This document shows, piece after piece, positions 1 to 6,751 of a stretch of DNA of 10,662 bases; the stretch's first letter is position 1, and each line of letters opens with the position of its first letter. Made by a program: the position numbers and the translations under genes. Under the pieces are notes generated by a model that was not told where the DNA came from, did no database searches, and saw nothing but the letters and a program-made list of their open reading frames with translations. Source of the stretch: Flavisolibacter sp. (GTDB taxonomy: Bacteria; Bacteroidota; Bacteroidia; Chitinophagales; Chitinophagaceae); the NCBI GenBank assembly GCA_025936195.1, contig JAICTW010000034.1, forward strand, positions 1 to 10,662. Direction: 5' to 3'.

Positions 1-759
1 CAAATAAAAATTGGCTTTGGGTGCAGCGCCAACAAACTGTCCGGGAATGTTGGCCGCAATGGTCGAAAAACATTCCATCCCGTGTGCATCGTCTTCGTTA
101 ACGCTGCTATCCTTCACAACAAAATCATACACACCTAAAATCTGGTTGTTGTCTCTTGCGCTGTCAAATGCTTTTACATTGAGATAATTGTTGAAGCCCG
201 CATCCAACATCCCAAGAATCATATTCTGTCCGCGCAATCCTATGTTGTGAAGAAATTCTCCATTATGAATATGAACCTGTCCAAATGAATTACCGTAATC
301 AAAGAAATCGGAAGTAATGCCTGTTTCTTTAAATGGAGATAAAGATTTTTGTTCTCTTTCGATAGCAAATTTATTATTGAGCATTCCCTGATTGCTTACT
401 CTTAGGGCAATTGCTGAAACAGATTGTACAAATGGAAAGTTGCTGATCTTACTTAACGCAGCAGCATCTGTGGTACGGATGGAAACAGAGTTCAGCCATT
501 TGGAAACATTGAGAATGGTGACCGTTCCTGCCAGTCGAACACTGTCAATATATTTTGGTGTCACTGGGAGATCGGTACTGTCAATAGCAATTGAATATTT
601 GTTTCTCCGGTCAATTGCTTTTTGCGATAAATAAGCGGAAGGATTGTTTAATGCGTAGGGGTTTGATCCTTTGTCCCTGAATGTAACAATATACCTTGTT
701 TGTGCTTTCGCTTCAATTAAGAACAATACGGTTATCAGAAAACCGAAAGTTTTTTTCAT
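1..759 (-). CDS. Secreted S8 (subtilisin-like) serine protease, N-terminal part, cut by window edge
   Basis: The frame is open from the ATG at 759-757 to base 1, giving 253 residues with no stop, so the C-terminal part lies outside the window. Residues 1-19 form a signal peptide (KK, hydrophobic core, AKA before Q20), implying export. Residues 22-120 look like the Bacteroidota-type propeptide region, with an RYIVTFRDKG start and an AIDRR motif. The catalytic domain begins near 160. The Asp motif is ILGMLDAGF with D186, and the His motif is DDAHGMECFSTIAAN with H226, followed by GAAPKA. The Ser motif (GTS) and any C-terminal type IX sorting domain would be beyond the edge. The start follows the stop of the upstream lipoprotein gene by 4 nt, so the two are probably co-transcribed. 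The family call is firm from two catalytic motifs in order; the substrate is unknown. Confidence 0.9.
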   Translation of the reverse strand, partial: MKKTFGFLITVLFLIEAKAQTRYIVTFRDKGSNPYALNNPSAYLSQKAIDRRNKYSIAIDSTDLPVTPKYIDSVRLAGTVTILNVSKWLNSVSIRTTDAAALSKISNFPFVQSVSAIALRVSNQGMLNNKFAIEREQKSLSPFKETGITSDFFDYGNSFGQVHIHNGEFLHNIGLRGQNMILGMLDAGFNNYLNVKAFDSARDNNQILGVYDFVVKDSSVNEDDAHGMECFSTIAANIPGQFVGAAPKANFYL

Positions 760-763
760 GATC

Positions 764-1546
764 TCAGTTATGGTCAATGATTGAACGTTTTACTCCAAAG
801 CCCACTTTGGCGGTCTTTATTGGGTCGTATTCCCAAAAAATAAACGCCTGTGAAATCAATCCAATTCCCTTTGCATAATTATCCTGAATATAATTTACAT
901 AAGCGGGCGCAACAGGATTGATAACCGAAGCATCCGTTTTATTAGCATTGAAGTTGTCGTCAATGCCGTCAACTGTCAATACATTATTGTAGGTCTGTCC
1001 GTTTAGTAATAGTGTCCCTTCAATTGAACTATAGGTGTAGTCCCAATTATTGATCCCATAATCACTGTTGAAATTAAAAACCGGTGCAAACGCATCATCA
1101 GGTAAATAACGATTCCCTTTCCAGCTAAAATCCTGTTTTATTGGAAGAGCTAGCTTTATGAATCGTAAGTTATTTTCATTTACTTCAATTACAGAATCAT
1201 TTGGCGTAATGGAATACGTGCCCGCTGAAATCCATGGTTGTATTCCTGCAGTATCTCTTATAAAACGCAGAATGCGATAACTGAGCCTTCCTGTTGCATC
1301 TGTAATCTGTGCATCTATAACATGTTTTTCCTGGTAGGAATGAACTGCAGTTACAGTACCGAAATTTAAAAACACAGTAGAATCAAGGCGATACGTAATG
1401 TATTTGCCAACCTGCAGTGGAAGATATTCTGATAAATGTTCGGTTTGAAATTGTTCGGTCTCTCTTGTGCAACCTAAAAAGACAAAAGAAGCAAGAATAA
1501 TTGTAAGAAGATGTAATCGTTTCGATCTCATAGTAAATGGATTCAT
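764..1546 (-). CDS. Putative lipoprotein of unknown function, upstream partner of the S8 protease
   Basis: From the ATG at 1546-1544 this encodes 260 residues. I prefer this start to the ATG at 1606 because a purine-rich AAAGAAAG lies just upstream and it puts the signal peptide at the N-terminus. The longer frame adds 20 residues of unlikely leader, and the ATG at 1531 has no ribosome site. A basic start (MRSKR) is followed by a hydrophobic stretch ending in FLGC, a slightly atypical lipobox with C26 as the probable lipidated residue. The mature part is rich in beta-prone and aromatic residues, with a YLPLQVGKYITYRLDST segment near residues 41-57; this suggests a beta-sheet envelope protein. 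I recognise no named domain. Its stop lies 4 nt before the protease start, so a shared transcript is likely. A role as protease partner or anchor is only inference. Confidence 0.75.
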   Translation of the reverse strand: MNPFTMRSKRLHLLTIILASFVFLGCTRETEQFQTEHLSEYLPLQVGKYITYRLDSTVFLNFGTVTAVHSYQEKHVIDAQITDATGRLSYRILRFIRDTAGIQPWISAGTYSITPNDSVIEVNENNLRFIKLALPIKQDFSWKGNRYLPDDAFAPVFNFNSDYGINNWDYTYSSIEGTLLLNGQTYNNVLTVDGIDDNFNANKTDASVINPVAPAYVNYIQDNYAKGIGLISQAFIFWEYDPIKTAKVGFGVKRSIIDHN

Positions 1547-1667
1547 CAATCTTTCTTTATAGAAGAAGATATGAGGGCTAAAACTAATAAAAAAAGAGGA
1601 AAGCACTAAGCCCTGCCGTGAAAAATAAAATCAATCTATGAGCCCCTAATACTTTAATTACGATCAT

Positions 1668-2072
1668 TCAATGTGTTTGTAGTTCGCAAAATTCTGCCAG
1701 CACTTTGGCTACTTGTTTTACGCCATCAACAGAAGAAGTTTTACTTACCCAGCTTGCTCCCAATTGCCTGCAAAAATTTTCATCGTTTGAATTGATGGAA
1801 GTACTGTACACCACTACTGGAGTGTATTGATACTTTGAAATTTTCCGGATAGCCGCAAGTGTTTCCTTGCCATTGAGGCGAGGCATGTTGATGTCGAGCA
1901 CAATTAAAACCGGCGTGGCGTTGATTGCAAAATCGTCGAGGAAATTCAATACTTCTTTTCCATCCTTAAACTCGAGAACATTAATGTTCCTGTTGTACTG
2001 TTTAAAAAATCCGGTAATCAGTTCCAGGTCGTCTGCATCATCATCCGCAAAGATGACATAGCGGCTTTGCAT
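1668..2072 (-). CDS. Single-domain (CheY-like) response regulator
   Basis: This 134-residue protein is a stand-alone receiver domain with no output domain. Visible landmarks are the acidic pocket in FADDDADD (D10-D12), the phospho-acceptor D60 in VLIVLDINMPRLNG, the switch position S90/T91 in VVVYSTS, and K111. All residues expected for phosphorylation are present. The usual proline after the conserved lysine is a threonine here (K111-T112). Such short Bacteroidota regulators usually act by protein contact or as phosphate carriers. No histidine kinase lies in this window, so the partner is unknown. A TATCTTTC sequence (one mismatch to TAnnTTTG) at 2092-2099 on the minus strand may be its -7 box. 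The next gene downstream starts 121 nt away with no clear terminator between, so read-through is possible. Confidence 0.9.
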   Translation of the reverse strand: MQSRYVIFADDDADDLELITGFFKQYNRNINVLEFKDGKEVLNFLDDFAINATPVLIVLDINMPRLNGKETLAAIRKISKYQYTPVVVYSTSINSNDENFCRQLGASWVSKTSSVDGVKQVAKVLAEFCELQTH

Positions 2073-2209
2073 ATAAGTAAATTACAATATTGAAAGATAG
2101 GGAACAATTTTTTGCCTTTGAATTTATTAACTAAGGATTTACTATTAGTAACGTAACATTAAGAAAGCATCTTGTGGAAAGCTTGATCGTTTCGTAAATC
2201 TTCTAAATA
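2073..2209. other. Intergenic region upstream of the response regulator
   Basis: This stretch separates the response regulator from the terminator of the propeller gene. It holds a possible -7 box (2092-2099, minus) and a 13-base palindrome, TTACTATTAGTAA, at 2139-2151. The palindrome could be an operator but is short enough to occur by chance in AT-rich DNA. I see no reading frame or RNA gene here. Confidence 0.4.
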
Positions 2210-2237
2210 AAAAATGTTGGCCGGTGCCAACATTTTT
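2210..2237 (-). terminator. Rho-independent terminator of the propeller gene
   Basis: A perfect 12-bp inverted repeat (arms 2210-2221 and 2226-2237, loop CGGT) starts 4 nt after the stop codon of the minus-strand gene at 2242. Read on the minus strand, the 3' arm ends in a run of six T. The plus-strand side also has five T, so it could work both ways, but no plus-strand gene needs it. Confidence 0.85.
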
Positions 2238-2241
2238 GTTC

Positions 2242-4842
2242 TTACTCTTTTTCTTCCATCAAAGGATCATCTTCATCATCATTGTGGCTATTTCGTTCCT
2301 GTTGTTTGCTTACCGGTTTTTTCTTCAGCCAGTCTTTATCTTTTTGCAATCCCTGTACATCATCTAATTTGGCGATGTAAATACTTCTGCCATGTGTTCC
2401 CAACACAATTTCGTTTTCCCTTTCTTGTATGGCAATATCGTGCACTGGAATGGACTGGGGCAAACCGGCATCCCACATCATGAAGGACTGTCCGCGATCG
2501 AAGCTCACATACAAACCGCCATCACTGCCTACGTATAAAATGTTTTCATTCCTGGGATCCTCACGAATCACATTCAAAGGTTCTGCAGGAAGGTCTTTTC
2601 CTAATGGCCACCACGTTGTTCCATAATCTTCACTTGCAAATAAATAGGCATTGAAATCATCATTTCGATAACCGCTTAATTCTGCATATACTCTTCCTTC
2701 TTTGTATTTGGAAGCGATCAAACGGCTTATCCATAAACCTTTTGGTAAAACAGAATATTGCCTTTTCTTAGTTGTTGCAGGATTTAATAAAGTCCAGCTT
2801 GCTCCAACATCTTTTGATATCTGAATGTTTCCATCATCAGTGCCTGCATACAATAATCCAAAACGAAGTGGGGATTCTGCAATGGTGGTTATCGTTCCAA
2901 AAGGAACATCGCCATTGCCTCCGCCATTGGTTAGATCAGGACTGATCACTTCAAATGTATCAGCTTTATTGAATGAACGGAACAGTTTATTTCCACCAAA
3001 ATAAATAATGTCCTGATTGTGCTTACTGATTAAAACAGGAGTTTGCCAATTAAAACGATAAGGCTTTTCTCCCAATGAATGTTGCGGTGTAATTCTTCTT
3101 GCTGTTTCTCTTGGATTCAAACGATTCAGTCTTGAATAATTTCCAAATTGAAAGCCGGTGTACGTTGTTGTATTGTCTCTTGTATCTACCTGCACCTGCA
3201 TTCCATCGCCACCCATTATGCTTTTAAATGGATAGTTGCCGTTATCGTACCATCTATAGCTTTCACGGTTGTTGGATGGTCCGTACCAAACACCATTGTC
3301 CTGCAATCCGCCATACACATTATAAGGTCTGGCGTTGTCAACAACCACAGAATAAAATTGTCCCACTGCAGGTGTATTGGCTTTGAACCAATGTTGCCCG
3401 TTATCATAGGTAATGTTACAACCGCCATCGTTACCAATAATAATGTGCGAATCTTTTTGCGGATCAATCCATGCTACGTGATGATCGGCATGCGTGTTCT
3501 CTTTATCAATTCTTGAAAAGGTTTTGCCGCCATCATTGGATTGCTCAATGTCAAAACCGGTGATCACTAATTTTTGATTGTTGTATGGAGAAACAAATAT
3601 TTTCCCGAAGTAATAACCATAAGTGCTGTAAAGGTTCAAGGCTTTTGTGTTGACCTTTTTCCAGGATTGCCCTGCATCATCACTGCGGTACACTTCTGCA
3701 CCAACGGGAGTTCCTTCAAAGCCGGTGTTCACGTATAAAAAATCATAAATGGCAGTTGGTTTCAATTGCCCTGTTGACACCAATCTTTTTACTTCTTTTG
3801 CATTGTATTTCCTATCCATTCTGTTGTTCTTAAAAAAAGTATCGAGTCTTGCTTCATTTAATAAAGCAAATTGTTCCGCAGTGAGATTTTTAAAATCATT
3901 CAGTATATATTTCGTCGTGTCCCGTTTTGCTGTATCCGGTCTTGCGGTTTGATTATCTACAATGGCATAAACGATCTGAGGATTTTTTGAATACACAGCA
4001 AGACCAATTCTTCCCACAGCATCGCCGGTTAAAAATCCTGAGCCGGGTTTTGTTAGCAGGCTCCATGTATTTCCGCCATCCGTACTTTTATAAATGCCGC
4101 TTGTTTTTCCACCTTCTTCAAAGTTTGAAGCACTTCTTGTTCGGTACCACATAGCAGCATACAGCTCGTTTGGATTGATTGGATTAATGTCAAGATCCAC
4201 TGCGCCGGTGTTATCATCCACATACAAAGTTTGATTCCATGTAGCGCCGCCATCTGTTGTTTTATAAACACCTCTTTCTTTATTGGGAGAATATAAATGT
4301 CCCAACACAGCCACCCATGCAATATTATCATCGGTTGGGTGCAATTGAATTTTTCCGATATGCTGTGATTCGGGCAAACCCAAATACTGCCATGTTTTTC
4401 CGTTGTCTTTGCTTTTGTAAATACCAATACCTGCATAGGAAGAACGGCTGCTGTTCACTTCGCCTGTTCCCACCCAAATGGTTTTGGTTTTCCAGTTCAC
4501 TGCTATGTCACCAATGGTAATAACATCGGCGCTATCAAAAACAGGAGTGAAGGATTGTCCGTTATTATTGGTGTACCACAGTCCGCCTGTTGCATAAGCC
4601 ACATAAAATTCAGTTGCATCGGAAGGGTTCACATCCACATCCACTACACGGCCGCTCATAATGGAAGGACCAATATTTCTGAACTTAATAGAATCCAAAA
4701 CTGATTTGCTCTTCAACACCTGCCTTTGCTGCATGCTTTTTAATCTCGCTTCAGCAGGCGTAGGTTTAATTTGAGCATTTGTGAAAAAACTAACGAGCAA
4801 AAGAATAGGAAAAAAAAGATAGCAGGTTAATTTTGATAACAT
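2242..4842 (-). CDS. Secreted BNR/Asp-box beta-propeller protein (sortilin/VPS10-like, 'glycosyl hydrolase' type)
   Basis: This 866-residue protein has a signal peptide (residues 1-23, ending TNA before Q24). About ten Asp-box motifs (S/T-x-D-x-G-x-x-W/F) follow, near residues 91, 144, 195, 253, 387, 435, 478, 676, 737 and 780; examples are SKDNGKTW, TTDGGATW, STDGGNTW and SEDYGTTW. Asp-boxes mark blade turns in sialidase, sortilin and related propellers, so one large or two stacked propellers are likely. GTHGRSIYIAKLDD (815-828) is the usual closing segment, and the chain then ends in an acidic tail (NDDEDDPLMEEKE). Related proteins I know of are often longer, so this looks like a short form. 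No catalytic residues can be assigned; hydrolase names for the family are inherited from the repeat, not shown. The likely location is periplasm or cell surface. Confidence 0.88.
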   Translation of the reverse strand: MLSKLTCYLFFPILLLVSFFTNAQIKPTPAEARLKSMQQRQVLKSKSVLDSIKFRNIGPSIMSGRVVDVDVNPSDATEFYVAYATGGLWYTNNNGQSFTPVFDSADVITIGDIAVNWKTKTIWVGTGEVNSSRSSYAGIGIYKSKDNGKTWQYLGLPESQHIGKIQLHPTDDNIAWVAVLGHLYSPNKERGVYKTTDGGATWNQTLYVDDNTGAVDLDINPINPNELYAAMWYRTRSASNFEEGGKTSGIYKSTDGGNTWSLLTKPGSGFLTGDAVGRIGLAVYSKNPQIVYAIVDNQTARPDTAKRDTTKYILNDFKNLTAEQFALLNEARLDTFFKNNRMDRKYNAKEVKRLVSTGQLKPTAIYDFLYVNTGFEGTPVGAEVYRSDDAGQSWKKVNTKALNLYSTYGYYFGKIFVSPYNNQKLVITGFDIEQSNDGGKTFSRIDKENTHADHHVAWIDPQKDSHIIIGNDGGCNITYDNGQHWFKANTPAVGQFYSVVVDNARPYNVYGGLQDNGVWYGPSNNRESYRWYDNGNYPFKSIMGGDGMQVQVDTRDNTTTYTGFQFGNYSRLNRLNPRETARRITPQHSLGEKPYRFNWQTPVLISKHNQDIIYFGGNKLFRSFNKADTFEVISPDLTNGGGNGDVPFGTITTIAESPLRFGLLYAGTDDGNIQISKDVGASWTLLNPATTKKRQYSVLPKGLWISRLIASKYKEGRVYAELSGYRNDDFNAYLFASEDYGTTWWPLGKDLPAEPLNVIREDPRNENILYVGSDGGLYVSFDRGQSFMMWDAGLPQSIPVHDIAIQERENEIVLGTHGRSIYIAKLDDVQGLQKDKDWLKKKPVSKQQERNSHNDDEDDPLMEEKE
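4828..4835 (+). promoter_or_regulatory. Candidate -7 box for the MORN-like gene
   Basis: TAATTTTG matches the Bacteroidota -7 consensus TAnnTTTG exactly and lies 55 nt before the ATG at 4891. It sits inside the first codons of the divergent gene. I find no TTTG at the proper -33 spacing, so support is partial. Confidence 0.35.
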
Positions 4843-4876
4843 AAACAGTCCGTTTTATCGTTATAGAGATAATCGT

Positions 4877-4884
4877 CAAACTTA
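4877..4884 (-). promoter_or_regulatory. Candidate -7 box for the propeller gene
   Basis: On the minus strand the sequence reads TAAGTTTG, an exact TAnnTTTG match, 34 nt upstream of the ATG at 4842. No clear -33 TTTG is seen. It faces the candidate box at 4828-4835, so the two transcripts would overlap at their 5' ends. Confidence 0.4.
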
Positions 4885-4890
4885 CTAAAA

Positions 4891-5610
4891 ATGCGATACC
4901 TATTGATTATTGCTTTACTTGTTTGCTTTAGTGCGCAAGCACAATGGAAAAGCTACCAGTTCACACCAAGACATGACACTATAAACCGTGTAGATTTAAA
5001 AGGATTAAAACAAGGTCCCTGGGTGGTTCATACCGATCCTTTACGCGGAGAAGACGGCTACGATGAGCAAGGCATTTTTATTGACGACAAAAAAGAAGGC
5101 ACGTGGAAACGGTTTTCTCCGGAAGGCGATTTGCTGGCCCTTGAAAGCTATTATTTGGGAATGAAAAATGGTAAGTGTAAGTATTTTTTATTTACCGGTC
5201 AGTTGTTGCGTGAAGAAAGCTGGAGAGCCATTGATCCGAAAAATCCTTACGACACCGTCGCTATTTATGATATCAACGATCCTTCTAAGATTGTAAGAAA
5301 AGAAATAATAATGGTGGAGCCGAATGCTTACAAAAACGGAACCTGGACCTATTACAATACAGAAACCGGCGGCATTGAATCTACAGAAGTATGGGTGATG
5401 AACAAGAAAAAAGAGGATGTTGTGGTAAGTAGTAATGATAATGATGATCTGGCGCCAATAGATGTTGGTAAAAGTGGCACTAAATCAACTGCCACGAACG
5501 CTAAAGGCGAGGAGAAACCGGCCAACAAGCCACAACAGGTTTTGGAATTTGAAAAGAAAAATTCAGGTAGAAAGAAAATTAAAGTAAGGGATGGAAGCAC
5601 GGGTGGTTAA
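4891..5610 (+). CDS. Secreted MORN-like (YwqK-type) repeat protein
   Basis: This 239-residue protein begins with a signal peptide (MRYLLIIALLVCFSAQAQ), so it is exported. Three repeat-like units follow the MORN_2 pattern of G-x-W plus a Tyr/Phe-rich strand: KQGPWVVH (40-47), KEGTWKRFSPEGDLLALESYY (68-88) running into MKNGKCKYF, and YKNGTWTYYNTETG (147-160). The C-terminal 65 residues are low-complexity and charged, with a DNDD patch and a very basic end (KKNSGRKKIKVRD), probably disordered. Database entries of this kind are often named 'toxin-antitoxin system YwqK family antitoxin'; the signal peptide and lack of a toxin partner argue against that role. It diverges from the propeller gene across a 48-nt gap and ends at a clear terminator. 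Function unknown. Confidence 0.8.
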   Translation: MRYLLIIALLVCFSAQAQWKSYQFTPRHDTINRVDLKGLKQGPWVVHTDPLRGEDGYDEQGIFIDDKKEGTWKRFSPEGDLLALESYYLGMKNGKCKYFLFTGQLLREESWRAIDPKNPYDTVAIYDINDPSKIVRKEIIMVEPNAYKNGTWTYYNTETGGIESTEVWVMNKKKEDVVVSSNDNDDLAPIDVGKSGTKSTATNAKGEEKPANKPQQVLEFEKKNSGRKKIKVRDGSTGG

Positions 5611-5642
5611 CATATTTATGAAATAAACTGTTACTGATTTGA

Positions 5643-5668
5643 GCCTCTGAATTTTCAGAGGCTTTTTT
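5643..5668 (+). terminator. Rho-independent terminator of the MORN-like gene
   Basis: GCCTCTGAA pairs with TTCAGAGGC (5643-5651 and 5654-5662), followed by six T at 5663-5668. It lies 32 nt after the stop at 5610. Its right half is also the coding end of the convergent gene, whose TGA stop (5657-5655) sits within the stem. The minus-strand side lacks a T-run, so it looks one-directional. Confidence 0.85.
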
Positions 5669-6590
5669 GATCAGCAGTAATAATTTCTTTGACACCTTCT
5701 TCATAATTTGTTACTTTAAACTGAGGAAACTGTTTTGTAAACTTAGTGCTGTCGAAAAAATAATCCTGTGTGTTTTGATACATCATCTCCGTCATCTCTT
5801 TCATTACAGGATTAAACCATCCCATCAGCCGCACCATTGTTTTAGGTACAGACATTGATTTGTTTTTAACCTTCATGGACTCTGCAAATAAGCGAATCCA
5901 GTCATTGCCTGTGAGCTTTTCATTACTTGTAGGCAGATGCCAAACCTGGTTAAATGCATCGGGTGTATTGCCTAACAAAGCCGTTGCTTTGCCAGCATCC
6001 GGTGTGTAGGTATAGGAATGAATTTTTGATTTGTCACCAAGCCAGAAAGCAGCTTTCCCTTTTTTCATGTTTTTATAAACAGTCTCCTGCAATACGCTTG
6101 TGTTAATACCTGGGCCATAAAAATCTGCCGCACGAACGATCATGGCTGTGAGTCTTGCTTCTTTCACTTCATTCATGATCATTTGTACAATGGTTGCTCT
6201 TACTTTCCCTTTTTTGCTCGGTGGATTTATAGGTGCGTCTTCTGTAAGATGAGGAATGCTTTTTTCATCATACAAATAAACGTTGTCAAAGAAAACAAGT
6301 TTAGCCTGATGCTTTTCGCAGGCTTTGATAACGTTCTGCATGATCTTCGGCCATTGCTCCTGCCACGCTTTTATTTTGTAAGGAAGACCTGCAACAAGAT
6401 AAACCACTTCGGAGCCTTCTATGGCTTTGCTTACAGCTGTTTCATTGGTGAGATCAGCAGCAAAAGTTTCATCAGTATCATTTACTTTCTGTGGCTTTCT
6501 GCTGACAATGCGTATCTGCTGTGTAAATGTTTTTAATGCTTTTGCCAATTCGGTTCCAATAGCGCCGCCGCCTCCTAAAATAGTTTGCAT
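5655..6590 (-). CDS. SDR-fold NAD(P)-binding protein (NAD-dependent epimerase/dehydratase family, atypical)
   Basis: This 311-residue cytoplasmic protein starts with a Rossmann glycine-rich loop, ILGGGGAIGTELAKAL (G6-G12), for a dinucleotide cofactor. Later landmarks are AADLTN (44-49), the strand VVYLVAG (62-68), KLVFFDNVYLYDEK (97-110), PPSKKGKVRA (123-132), and RAADFYGPG (153-161), which is typical of epimerase-like SDRs. YTYTPDAGKATALL (193-206) resembles the region seen in nucleoside-sugar and quinone-reductase-like members. The classic YxxxK pair is not in the normal form, so it belongs with the atypical SDRs and the reaction cannot be named. No signal peptide is present. The start is set by the glycine-rich strand beginning at residue 3. 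It is convergent with the MORN-like gene and divergent from the SPFH operon. Confidence 0.85.
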   Translation of the reverse strand: MQTILGGGGAIGTELAKALKTFTQQIRIVSRKPQKVNDTDETFAADLTNETAVSKAIEGSEVVYLVAGLPYKIKAWQEQWPKIMQNVIKACEKHQAKLVFFDNVYLYDEKSIPHLTEDAPINPPSKKGKVRATIVQMIMNEVKEARLTAMIVRAADFYGPGINTSVLQETVYKNMKKGKAAFWLGDKSKIHSYTYTPDAGKATALLGNTPDAFNQVWHLPTSNEKLTGNDWIRLFAESMKVKNKSMSVPKTMVRLMGWFNPVMKEMTEMMYQNTQDYFFDSTKFTKQFPQFKVTNYEEGVKEIITADQKSL

Positions 6591-6615
6591 GTGAAAGAGT
6601 TTGATGGTTGAGGAG

Positions 6616-6623
6616 CAAAAGTA
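6616..6623 (-). promoter_or_regulatory. Candidate -7 box for the SDR-fold gene
   Basis: On the minus strand this reads TACTTTTG, an exact TAnnTTTG match, 25 nt upstream of the ATG at 6590. A TTTG at -33 spacing is not seen, so it rests on one element. Confidence 0.4.
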
Positions 6624-6686
6624 TCAGATAATTTTTTGATGCTATTCTGCACAATAAAACAGATGCGGAAAGAAATCATTCAAACT

Positions 6687-6717
6687 TTTGGAATTTAGGA
6701 CGCTTAGTATAACTTTG
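6687..6717 (+). promoter_or_regulatory. Promoter of the SPFH operon (Bacteroidota sigma type)
   Basis: TTTG at 6687-6690 and TAACTTTG at 6710-6717 are separated by 19 nt, matching the Bacteroidota primary sigma pattern TTTG-N19-21-TAnnTTTG in both elements. Transcription would start near 6724, leaving a leader of roughly 28 nt before the ATG at 6752. It is the best promoter in the window. Confidence 0.75.
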
Positions 6718-6735
6718 ATATCAAATTGATATCAA
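6715..6735 (+). promoter_or_regulatory. Tandem palindromic operator overlapping the SPFH promoter
   Basis: TTGATATCAA occurs at 6715-6724 and again at 6726-6735, with a single A between. Each copy is a perfect 10-bp palindrome and the centres are 11 bp apart, about one helical turn. The first copy covers the last three bases of the -7 box and the second lies just after the presumed start, a classic repression position. Ribbon-helix-helix proteins of the Arc/MetJ class bind such closely spaced short sites cooperatively, and one is encoded at the end of this operon. Binding is inference. Confidence 0.65.
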
Positions 6736-6751
6736 CTCTAAACTCCTCTGT

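Noticed and set aside
392..634. Plus-strand frame of 80 codons near the left edge
   Set aside because: It is antisense to the S8 protease, whose propeptide runs through here on the minus strand.
2139..2151. Palindrome TTACTATTAGTAA as an operator of the response regulator
   Set aside because: It is single, AT-rich, about 70 nt from the start codon and not tied to a full promoter, so chance is an adequate explanation.
3148..3516. Plus-strand frame of 122 codons opposite the propeller gene
   Set aside because: It lies wholly antisense to the Asp-box propeller and its translation has no domain or plausible composition; the same holds for 4053-4436 (minus, another frame of the same gene).
4891..5610. 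Antitoxin of a YwqK-type toxin-antitoxin pair
   Set aside because: The protein has a clear signal peptide and no small toxin-like gene adjoins it; the resemblance is only to MORN-like repeats.
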